Below, piece by piece: positions 9,397-21,300 of a stretch of 64,000 bases of DNA; positions within the stretch are counted from its first letter, which is position 1; each line of letters starts with the position of its first letter. The translations under genes were made by a program, and so were the position numbers. The notes under the pieces were generated by a model. It did not search any database, was not told the DNA's origin, and worked only from the letters and a program-made list of their open reading frames with translations. The DNA lies in NCBI GenBank assembly GCA_012845835.1, contig JABAKD010000016.1:15393625-15457624 (forward strand), read 5' to 3'. Source of the DNA: Undaria pinnatifida. Its lineage: Eukaryota; Sar; Phaeophyceae; Laminariales; Alariaceae.

Positions 9397-12300
9397 ATGC
9401 ACTACCTAAAGGGACGTCGGCGCACCTTGATAGTTGCTAGCTTCGTGGTGTTGTGCCAAGCATCGGGCTTCCTAGCGAGCAGCAGCAATGTTGGGATCGA
9501 GCAATGTTCTAACACCGTTGGTGTTGCTGGAAATAGTGAACATCATCAGATGCGACAACAGCAGCAGAGTGAGGACGGAGGAGGAAGAGGAGGAGCAGGA
9601 GGAGGAGCAGTGCCTTTAAGCTTCAACAAAGACTTCACCCGACCCATGAGCATCCCGGATGAGGGCATAGACGCCGCCGTCGAGGTCCTCCGTAGCGGGA
9701 GACTCTTCAGGTACAGCTGTGAGTCAGCAGAGGTCTCCCAAGTGGCCCTGGCCGAGGAAGAATTTGCAAAGGCAACGGGAGCGCGTTATGCTGTCGGAGT
9801 GAACTCGTGTTCATCCGCGATACTCATCGCTCTCTTGAGTGTAGGGGTTCGACATGGCGATAAGGTGCTTACGAACGCTTTCACGTTCACTGCGGTGACT
9901 TCGACGATCTTGAGGCTGGGCGCGGAGCCGGTGCTGGTCGAGTGCGGTGAAAGGTGCGAGCTGCATTGTCTTGCTCATTACCGGTGTCTATGTTGCATGT
10001 TTATCAGGTCTTCGCGTGCGTTCCGTGCGTTTTACGAGTATTGCCTGGATGGCACATGATGATAGCCCCTGGGTACAACGAGGCTACTGGCAGGGGTATC
10101 GTACCGGAGTATCGGATGGCACGTTTGGTGTACGTATCGTAGCAGAAAAGCTTTGCATTTGACATCCGACAAATGATAGTGTACACATGTATGTGTGTGT
10201 TTTTCACGTTGACTGTTGATTGACATCTCAAATTTCCACCCATCTACATCCAGCACAACAACCAGTCAGCGCCGTGTGCTGACCACTCATGAGAGACGAG
10301 CACTGCTGCTGTGGTCACAAACTATGAGACATAGATGCGCATTTATGAAAAGAAAATGCTGAGAGGTGATTCGGCCATGCAATACCAACCGCAATGAGCA
10401 CGCTGGCGAAAAACAAAACAATGTACCTGTAGTAAGCTAGCGTTTAGGAGGAAAAGGAAGAGGGAAAGGAAGAGAAGAAAAAAAGATGACGAGAAAGCAA
10501 AAAAAACGAAAGGGAAAAAACACAATAATACTCCGGAGTACGAAAGAAAGAGCGAAACATGCAGATACTCGATAGGAAAATGTCACGCAGCTTGCAAAGT
10601 TTAAACGTGAGTATCGACCCTTAGTTTGTCGAACTCAAAACAAAGCTGACGTTAGAATAATAGTTCTGTATAATGCTTTTTTTTTTTTTATTTTTTTTTA
10701 TCCTCCGGCGGATCGGGAAAAATAAAGCTTTCGTAGCTCACCACACTTCCACGTATTTTCTGTAAAATGGTGTACAGCGTTGCAGCGCTAAGAATAGTCA
10801 ACAATTACATCGATGGTGATGGATGGTGGTGAAATAACCAAAAATCCAGACCACACGGAAAGAAAGGAAAAGCGCAAAACATCGAACCCAACAAGCAACC
10901 ACTACGAATCTATATTATTGTTACTGAGTACCAGGTATATATTATCTAGACGATGTGCGTCCATGTCCTGCTGAACCTACCCCCTCGAGCCACCAGGACC
11001 AAGTCCCCCTCCCCGTGATATTGACGAGAAGACTACAAAACGCTGAAAAAAAGTGGGAATGTTGAACCAGGCCATGAAAATGAAGGCATATGCCATGCAT
11101 GTCCCGGGGGGAGACGGGAAGACACCTGTGACGACGGCTTGTCGTCCAAAAGGTCGCTGAGCTCAGAGGGTAAAACCTCTTCCGGGTTGGGTTGAGCTGG
11201 AGAGTAAAAGTGATGATTCAAAGAAAATATAAAAATATAACGTGCGAGCCAGCGCGGGAATTCCCGAACGAAGCAGTCGCACCGTGCGTGTTGCTGCACA
11301 ATTCACACCAGGGTACAGGCAGAGGCGACCGTGCAACGAACGATTAGATCGCGGTTGCAACGTATAATACGTGCACTGCCGTGTTTACGTATTGGAGCCG
11401 AAGGATGCCCGTATAGTCCAGGTATAGTCCAGGCTTCACGCTTCATTATGTGTGACCACGGACTCTAGATTTTTGACAAGAGTCGTAATGTGAGACAAAC
11501 AACAAAAAACAACATTTACAGTTACAGCAGTGGTACTTGTAGTAGTATTTAGTCGCAGTCGCGTCCAAGTCTACCAATTTTTTTTTTTTTTTTCCAGACA
11601 CTTGTACTTGCCAGCTTCTGGGCAAGCCGTGGTCACAGGTGTCGTCCCTTCTCTCCCCCGGTTCTTGCCTTCAATTTTTATCGCGCATAGGGTTCAGGAA
11701 TCCCACTGCTCGTCGATTTTTAATCGAGTGTTGACCAAGTTGTTGTTTTCTCACATTAACTCTTGTGAAAAATCTAGAGTCCGTGGTCACACAAATGTGC
11801 TGGAGCCCTAGGAGGATCCGAAAAATCAAATGAAATCAAAATTCGTCCGGGAAATACTACGCTTTCCGGGCGCACACGTGAAAAGGTCCCATGTGCAAAC
11901 TGAACTCACATGGCCGCGGGTATCCACTCAACTACAGCATAGAGTTCCCCTGTTCCCACAACTAACCAACTCGCGGCTATATACCACGCGTATAGCAAAC
12001 CCCTACATCTATGCGACCTAAAGCCCCCCCCCCCCTCCCCCACAAGAGGGATTCATAGTTTCCACGCACAAATTGAGCTGCCCCACCTGTCCCCTCCCCC
12101 CCCCTCCCCCCCTCCCGCCCCCTTTTGATCGAAATCAGGCCCCCACGTCCTTAAAAACTCCGCCCTCCCCTCGCTGGTTATTGGACTTGCGGGATTCACT
12201 TGATAAACTGATGCATTTCCTTCCACAGCTGTCAGATTTTGTCCCCCTCAGAAACGGCTTTTATAGTTTCCGCGCACAGACTGCCTAACATCACCCTGTT

Positions 12301-15300
12301 GACCCTGATAGCTACACTGTAGTTGCAAGGGGAGTCGCCGACCTATATCCTTAGACCCTAATGAGGACACACTACCCGTAATACGCGCGATCGGAGTATC
12401 ACACACAGCTTGCAAAGATGAGTTTCGACAAAATATTCGATCTCACAGCTGGAGTGTATTTTAATTTTTATAATATAGTCTTTATATATAGAGATTTTAA
12501 TCTTCCGGCGGATGGGGAAAAATAAAGATTTAGCTCACCACACTTCCACGTATTTTCATACGCGTCGTGTGTCGATAACTCCCAGTTGCTTTCGCAACCC
12601 AACAAACTACAGCGGTTGGGCTGCCTGCACCGTACGAACCGCACGGTAATCGTGAGAATAGACGAACGCGCCTGCGGTCTGGAATGCTGTCAGAGCGACG
12701 ACCCGCGGGCATGCAGTGAAACAAGAGCAATCGAACCAAAAACCACAATACAAATATCAATGATCGCCCCTCCTTCCCGACTACAGACTACCAGGTGCAA
12801 AGTTATTGACCCTTATGCATAGCCCTAAGCCCTAACCTATGATAGCCCGAAATCATAGCGGGTGGGATCAGTGTGTGTAAAATACATCATGCAACACTTT
12901 GGGTATGCATAGATACTCGTAGGGGGCATAGCTTATATTCGCCCGTAGGGTTAGGGGTGTATATATATTCAGGTTTTCAGTAGCTATACTATCAACTTGT
13001 TTTTGTTGTTCTCACATTAACTCGCATAATCTAGTCCGTGGTCACAGGACAGGCTCCCGTCACTCTGGAGCTGAGGAATAGCTGAGGAATACCCCAGGAA
13101 AAAACACAAACAAACCAAAAGTGGTACACGCATAAATCACAGGTGATGCAATTCATACCTCAACCAGAAACATATAAAAAGTGAATCGGGAGTCAGCCTA
13201 CGATGAGCCAGGTCCATACTGGTGCATACGTCTCACAACTCGCGCCTGGAAAAAATGACTACCAGGTATACCGCTCGCCACCCAAGAAAGACTACCACGT
13301 ATATATTCACGTAGTACCTATCACTACGCATACGCACGACAGACGCAAGTCAATTGGAAAAATATAACTAAGAAAAGAAAAGAAGGTAAAGGAAAGGAAA
13401 TAAAGACAAAAAGCAAAAAACGAAAAAGGAAAAGAAAGAAAAGAAAAGACAAGAAAAGCAAGAAAAGACAAGACAAGAGGAAGCAAGTGAAGGAAAAAAA
13501 AAGAAAAAAACTTACAGGTAGGTATGTAAGTAAGCAGAGCGTGTATGTGCGTAGGTACCGGTATGATACAACATCGTGATATGATATTTTATAATTATTC
13601 TAACGACGTCAGCCGTGAGTTCGACGAATTTAGGGTCGATACTCTCATCTTTACAGGCTGCGTACTACATCGATCGCCGGTTTTAGTAAGTTTCATAAAT
13701 CGAAACCTAACATCAATAGAAGATAGCGTTGTATTACACTATGATAGGTATCCTGCGTAACCAATTTTATGAATAATTTTCAAGGACGTCAGCCGTGAGG
13801 TCGACGAATTTCAGGTCAACACTCATCTTTGCAAGCTGCGTTGTTGGTACTCGTAATATACTACCTGGTATATGGGTGAGTTTTTATCGGGAGGTGTCGT
13901 ATTTTTTGTCCACTACAAGGGCTCCGCATGGGCGCCGGCATTCGCCGGCGCCCATGCTTCGGGTAGGCAGCACTTCGACAACTTAAGGTGTAGCTGTCCG
14001 ATTTGGCATGCATTGAACTTTAAAGTAATGCCAAGAGTTCAATACGAACATGGGATTATGAAAGTCATGATTTGACAGAAAAAAAACGTAATATTATACA
14101 ACAAAGAAGGCAAGGATAGGCGAAACACACTATGTTAAATGCGCCGTCAAGTAAAAGTTGGCGTCTGTCAAACAAAAATACCGAAAATAGTATTATTGAG
14201 AACCTGCGTCGCCTCTAGGCGAAACGAAAGAGGCCTTGGCATTAATGAAGAGACTGCACTGCTGTCCCCGTGGCAATGGAGGTTCGAAGTCGACAGGATG
14301 CAAAGTCGGTTTGCATCAAACGTCGGCATGGGGCCGTGTCAGCCGGGGAGGTTTTGGAAGAAGATTGCTTTGTTTGTTACGTGAAGGCTGTCGCATTGAT
14401 TGGTCTGTGTGGTTGCGGGCGAGGAGAAAAACGAAGAAGAGGAGGGCGATCTCTCGTTGCGTCGGCGTTGTCTAAGATAGGTGCGGGGGTGGCTTTGCTC
14501 GTACGGGAGGTTGGCGTAGCGCTTCTTCTCTGTTTTTTCTCGAGAAGACGGGATATGTGTCTGCTATCTTTGCTTCGTGGGTGCTTTCACGTTGTCGAAA
14601 TCGGACGCGTCCCCTCAATACATAATATCCGGAGTGTCTCTACCATGACGACTGCTGATGGTGCCGTGCGTATTTCCCAGAGACTGACATATTATTTACT
14701 GGTAGAAATAATCATATACCTTTCTTTGCAACATTTTTTTTTTTTTATCCCATTTACCATCCCCGCACCATTCTCGCGCTCCCTCCCAGTAGTAACTCAG
14801 ATCCGGGGTCACATAGCGGGCCCTCCTCTTCCCTCCCCACTTCGGCACGTGCCTTCATTTTTACCGCGAGCAGAATCGAGCATTTTCTTCCCTCGTCGAC
14901 TCGCGTCGAATTGTACCTAGCAGGCGCTCTCAGCAGTTGATCTCTTTTTTTGATTGCATTTTGCAAATAAAGTCAAATTTCATCGTGGTGGGTGTCGAAC
15001 TCAAGGACAACCAAACGTTGTAGGTATTCGAGGGTAAAACCACTAGACCACCAGGGCGGCCGGCTGACAATTGATTAAAACAAAACAGGATCTTTGCATA
15101 GGGTTCAAAATCGTGTTGGCAGAAAAACCAAATTTGCAGGAAGCAGCTGAAAGGTCAACAAACAGGCAATATTTCAGTTGTTGTTGTTCTCACATCAACT
15201 CGCACAATCCAGTCCGTGGTCACAGGACTGGTTCCAGTCACTCTGGAGCAGAGGAATGCCCTAGGGAAAAACACAAACAACCCAAGGTGGTACATGCATA

Positions 15301-18300
15301 AATCACAGCTGACGCAATTCATGCCTCCACCAGAAACATATAAAAGTGAGATCGGGAGTCAGTATATACGATGTGCCAGGTCCATACCGGTGCATACGTC
15401 TCATTACTCGCGTCTGGGAAACCGACTACTAATATACCGCTTGCCACCCAAGAAAGACTACCACGTATATCACACGTAGTATCTATCACTACGCATACGC
15501 ACAACAGACGCAAGTCAATTGGAAAAAAGAAACAAGGAACAAAGAAGAGAAAGGGAAGGAAATGGGTGCATGGGGCCAAGAAAAAGAAAAGAAAAATAAA
15601 TTTCGGGGGGTCTACTGGCGAGGCTGCCACCAGAACGGGATGTCGCATGTCACGTGGTCTTTCGACGGTCTACAGCAGTGGTACTACGAACGACTTCCGA
15701 TACACCCACCGAAGCACGGACTACCGGCAAATTACGCGATCGACAGCTGGCCGTGGTTGTCACGTGTCTCTGTGTTGGGGGCCCCTGCCCTGCCTCTTGT
15801 TGGCTCTTGAGAGTGATGCGTGTACGACTAAACTTGCCAACGAACGGCACTCACTCGCACTGCACTTTGAGCTATCTGCTGTAGTTCTGGTTGCTACTTG
15901 TTGCTGCATTATGTGCTAGACGTTTCGCCCTTCGGCTACTGCTGCTACACCTGCTGTTGTGTGTTTGCCAATGTCGTCAGTTGGCGTTCATGCTCGTCGT
16001 ACATACTGCTGTTCTCACCGAGTACGTGCGGGTTTCCTCGTACCTCAACCGTACGACGACGAGCTCAAAACAGAAGGGAGGTGACATGAAATGGCATGGA
16101 CAATGGCCACATAGAAGCGAGCACAGCGGGATAGTTCGCTGCGAATCAACCGCACTCGTTCATGCCTACAGCAGAGGCTGGCTGGAGTGTCAGCGGCCGT
16201 GCTAAAGCCAGGGCCAAAGGCCGAAGAGACGGCTCTACCTGCTTCGTTTTGTCTCGAGATTATGTTATATATATATTGGACAGAGTGATGCGTGTACGAC
16301 TAAACTTGCCAACGGCACTCGCACTGCACTTTGAGCTATCTGCTGTAGTTCTGGTTGCTACTTGTTGCTGCATTATGTGCTAGACGTTTCGCCCTTCGGC
16401 TACTGCTGCTACACCTGCTGTTTTGTGCTTGCCAATGTCGTCAATTGGCGTTCATGCTCGTCGTACATACTGCTGCTGTTCTCACCGAGTACGTACGGGT
16501 TTCCTCGTACCTCAACCGTACGACGACGAGCTCAAAACCGAAGGGAGGTGACATGAAATGGCATGGACAATGGCCACATAGAAGCGAGCACAGCGGGATA
16601 GTTCGCTGCGAATCAACCGCATTCGTTCATGCCTACAGCAGAGGCTGGCTGGAGTGTCAGCGGCCGTGCTAAAGCCAGGGCCAAAGGCCGAAGAGACGGC
16701 TCTACCTGCTTGGTTTTGTCTCGAAATTCTGTTACGTGAAAGTATCATGATTTGGGAGTTATTTTGTCACGAAACGTCTTGCCGTCGGTAATTTGTGTCA
16801 CGAAGTTGTTGGATATCGTCGGTAAGTTGTGTCACGTTTTAGGTGAACCCACACTAAAAAATTGAATTTCCAGCTGGCAAAACGAGCAGAAACTAAAGCA
16901 ATAAAATGCCGAGCAAGAAACCAAACGAACTAGTAAAAAAGTACAGCAAAGAATCTAACGCTCGGGAGTATGCCACCGCAAAATTCCAAACATCATCACG
17001 TACCGTTTGGAAATGATGCAAATTTTGTAAATCATTCAGGCGTTGAAGCCATTAAGATTCAACAATTTTTCCGAAATTCCTCCTCGACACTCGCTCGTCT
17101 CGCTCAGCACCCGTCCGCGTTCACGTCGATGTGCGGAACGGACACGGCAGGGCGAGAGGCGTTGAACCGCCCCCCGAAGGCGGCGCTCGAACCAAGCCAT
17201 ATTCGGCCGAGAATTCCAGTTCCGCGAATCGCATACTTAGGCCGAGACAAAAAACTCCTGACCAAAGTCCATGACACCAAGGAATGATTTTATATATGTT
17301 TATAATGGTAAGTGTTGGTATTTATACTTTTAACACACCAATAATTATCTGAACACTTTGATGTACGAATGACCTCTCGTGAATTGATGCTTTATTAGGT
17401 AGTACTGTTAATAGGGTACCGGTTTGGTCTACTTTATTAAAGCAGTAGTAGGGGACTTGTGTACTTTAGGTCGCGAATTTTGAGCAAAATCCAACACATA
17501 TGTTTCTCAATGTACTTTCTACTTATGCGCTGTTGTAGCATATACTTGGCGGATGGTGTGTGGGTGGATGGCTTTGTCCGGGTTGTTGTTGGTACTTGTG
17601 GTATAATACGTGTGTCTTTTCTTGCTTTTCTTGTCTTTTCTTTTATTTCCTTTCATTTTTCGCTTTATTTTCTTTCCTTTCCTTTCCTTTCCTTTCTCTT
17701 CTTTATTTTCTTTGTTTCTTGTTTGCAGTTGACTTGCGTCTGACGTGCGTATGCGCAGTGATAGGTACTACGTGTAATATATACGTGGTGGTCTTTCGTG
17801 GGTGGCAAGCGGTATAGTCGGTTTTTCCAGAGTGAGATGTATGCACCAGTATGGACCTGGCACACATCGTCGGCTGACTCCCGATTTCACTTTTTATATG
17901 TTTCTGGCGGAGGCATGACTTACGCCAGCTGTGATATATACGCGTACCACCTTTGGTTTGTGTTTTTTTCCTCGGGTATTCCTCAGCTCCAGAGTAACTG
18001 GAGCCTGTCCTGTGACCAAGGACTTGATAATGCGAGTTAATGTGAGAACAACAACGTGGGTGATTTTTTTCACTAAAAATGGCGGTTTTGGCATACTTCG
18101 GGAGTACAACGACGTTATTTGTACTTTAGGTGGCGAATTTTGAGCAAGATCCAACACATTTGTTTCTCACGGCATCTTCTACTATTATACTGCTCTAGCA
18201 TATACATAGTCGATGGTTTGTAGGTGTTCTACCGGTCGCCCCGGTGGCGTATCGGGTTATCCTCGAGCCTGGTATAGGTCAGTTTCGTGAGTTAGCCCCG

Positions 18301-21300
18301 CCGAGTGCAGTTCGTATTAATCCGTTGGGACTTTTTCTAGTGCACAAATTGACTTTCGGAAAGCGCGAGAGCGTGAGTTAGCAACACTCGATGAAAAATC
18401 GACGAGCAGTGAGATTGCTGGACCCTATGCGCGATAAAAATTGAAGGTAAGAACCGGGGGGAAGGGACGACACCTGTGACCACGGCTTGTCCAGAAGCTG
18501 GAAAGTGGAAGTGTGAGAGGTGGATGGTTTTATGATGGGTGTTGGTACTTGTCGTAGTTGTTGTTGTTGTTCTCACATTACCTCGCATAATCTGTTCGAT
18601 ATAGCTTGTCTCAAGGAACAGCCTAGCAATAAGTTACGGTTACATACGTTGTGTCACGGGGGTAAGTTACAGGGATCGTCTCGTGGTATCACCCACGAGC
18701 AGTCCCACGGGTTTGTACGAGTAGGCACTATGGGAGGAGGTTTAGGTATTCGACTACGAGCGGTTGTTCCTGGGCTGTGGAGAGTTGACCCACATGACCC
18801 ACTTCACCTTTCCCCCTGCATCCGTCTACCCCTTTCCGGGCCGACATAATAAAGAGATCTTAAATTATCTCTACACACTGCGTGTTGCAGTGCCTCGCTC
18901 ACAGCTAGTGTGGCTGTCGGAAGCTTATCCATCCATCGCATATCAGCGCTAATTGAACACGTTAACGAACTTATTGTTCGAGCAAGCAGCCTGATCATGC
19001 CGAGTGGACCCCCTGTGGATGGGTCGTCCGAGATGGACGACCTGACCAGTCTCTTGAGGCAGCTGGCGGCGGACAGGAGAGAAGACCAAGATCGACGCGA
19101 GACCGACCGAGAACTGCGACGTCAACACGATGAGCGACTGAAGACGCGGATTTTCGAGGAGATGGATCGCAGAACTGCTGCGGTTAGTGAGGTTGCGTCT
19201 GGTGTAACTGGTGAGCGGGTCGGAACCGCTGCCAGTGCAGGGGAAGTAAGGGGAGTCAGCTCCAGTGGGAGTTTGCCAGGTCTTCGCGCGGCAATAGGCC
19301 TGCCAAGGAGTAGTGCGAGTAGCAGCGTAGATAGTCACAGGGCTGAAGTTGGTTCTCGCGAATTCGGGAGTTTGAAACAGTCGGTTCCTAAATTCAGTGG
19401 AAAGTCGGAAGAATTTCCATTGTGGAAGGAGCGCTTCGAGGTGTATACTTCCATGGATGGGTGCATGTCGGCGTTCCTCGTAGATCATGGTATGATGATA
19501 GGCGACGTTACGAAGAACACTCGATACTTTCTCTCGCAGGGGTTCAGTGAGGAACACATCAAGACAGCTAGAGTAGCTTAGACTTGCCTGACAGAGAGCG
19601 TTGTGAACCGTGATCTGCTTGGTAGATTGTTCGCAACAGAATCACCTAGTGCTGGCTGGAGAATGTTGTGTGAATGGTTCATGCCCAAGACCATGGCTGA
19701 ACAGGTCAAGTGGTCGGTAGCATTCGACTCCGCAAAAATGGAGAAGGGAGAAGAGCCCATGAAGTATTTTAGTCGGATAGACAAGGTTGTTGGAGTGCTC
19801 GCGTCGCTAGGTGTGGTCAAGTCGGTAGCAGATGTCAACCGCAAGATCATCATGACCCTAACATCAGACTACGAGATAGAGGAACGCACTATCTTGTACC
19901 GTGAGGATGTCACTCGAGCAGAGATCGAGAGCATCATCCGACAGCGGTACTTGCGCCTTCCCGCGACGAAGGGTAAGGACGTGGGCCAGGCTCTATTTTC
20001 GAATGGAGCTGCTCGAGGTCGTCGTACAGGTAGAGGTAGGCATAGAAGTAACGGTAAGCAGATAGGTGGAAGTGACACAGCAAGCAAGAACAGTCAGGGT
20101 AGCATTAGCAGTAACCCCCAAGCCCCCACACAAAACCCCTCCTCAGCGTTCGACGAAGTGAAGGGAAACTACATTCGTTGCTTGGAACCCGGGCACACCT
20201 GGTCCCAGTGCAAGGCTCGCATCCCCCCTGCACCAGAGCAGACATCAGGCGGAGGTGCGCAAGGCCAGAACAACGGCGGTGAGACTGTGTGTTGTCTTGC
20301 GAAGTGCATGCTTGGTACTAGCGATGACTCGTGTAATGAGGAACGTAGTGATTGCATCGGTGAGAAGTGGATAGCGGACAGTGGTGCATCCTTTCACATG
20401 ACCCATTCAACTGACCTTTTGAGCGATGTAAGACTGTGCGATGACAAGGTTAGAATCGGTGACAACCATCTGATCGACGTGGTAGGGTACGAATCGCTGA
20501 CTGTTGTATTCCCAGGGGATCTGACTGTCAAGCTGTTGGATATGGCCTACGTGCCGGAAATCGCATTCAACTTGTTTTCGCTGATGGCTGCACACAAGCA
20601 GGGAGTAGCATTTACGACTGAGGAGAAAGACTTGTGCATTTCCCTTTTCAATGGGAGGCTGAGGTTTGAAGGTGATGGATCCAGTTACTCCGGATTCGCT
20701 TACAGGATAGAGCCAGACGACGGCTATGTGCCGTTCCCCCTTGAAACCCCCAACCCTCCCGAGACTTGTGTTGAATATGGTTGCAATTTTCCCCTTGCTT
20801 TTCCCGTGCTTGCACCCGGTTGTACCGTGTCTACCGAGACTAGGGTAGACATCAACGTTTTTCACTGCGTGCAAGGTCACTCGAATGAACTACTGTTGCG
20901 AGAGACCGCGAAATCACTCGGTCTAGAACTGGTAGGAAAACTTAAGCCCTGTACGGGATGCTCTATGGCGAGAGGCTTCCGCAAGCTTATCCCTAACACC
21001 ACTGAATCACGCGCGACAGAGAAGTTGGGGAGAGTCTTTGTTGACCTCAGCGGACCTAAGAGAACACCTTCCCTGACGGGTGCGCGGTATGTCATGCTTG
21101 TGAAGGATGACTACTCTCGCCACGCGTGGGTGTATTTTCTGAAGCATAAATCGGATTCAGGAGACGCATTAAGGAAGTTTTTGGCTGACGCGCGCGCCGA
21201 CGGAGTACCCTCTAAAGTTGAGATTGTAAGGTCTGACAACGGGGGGGAGTTTTCCTGTGGTGAGTTTGGAGAGGTGTGCAAACAGTATTGCATCAAGCAG

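Noticed and set aside
14270-14920. 216-codon plus-strand frame
   Set aside because: Runs into the antisense of a SINE-B copy and shows no domain.
15808-16735. Possible LTR pair
   Set aside because: The units are separated by only about 15 bp with no interior and no TG...CA ends or target duplication, so a tandem duplication fits better.
16970-17287. 105-codon frame in intron 1
   Set aside because: No motif, homolog or splice logic recognised; kept only as an unexplained stretch.
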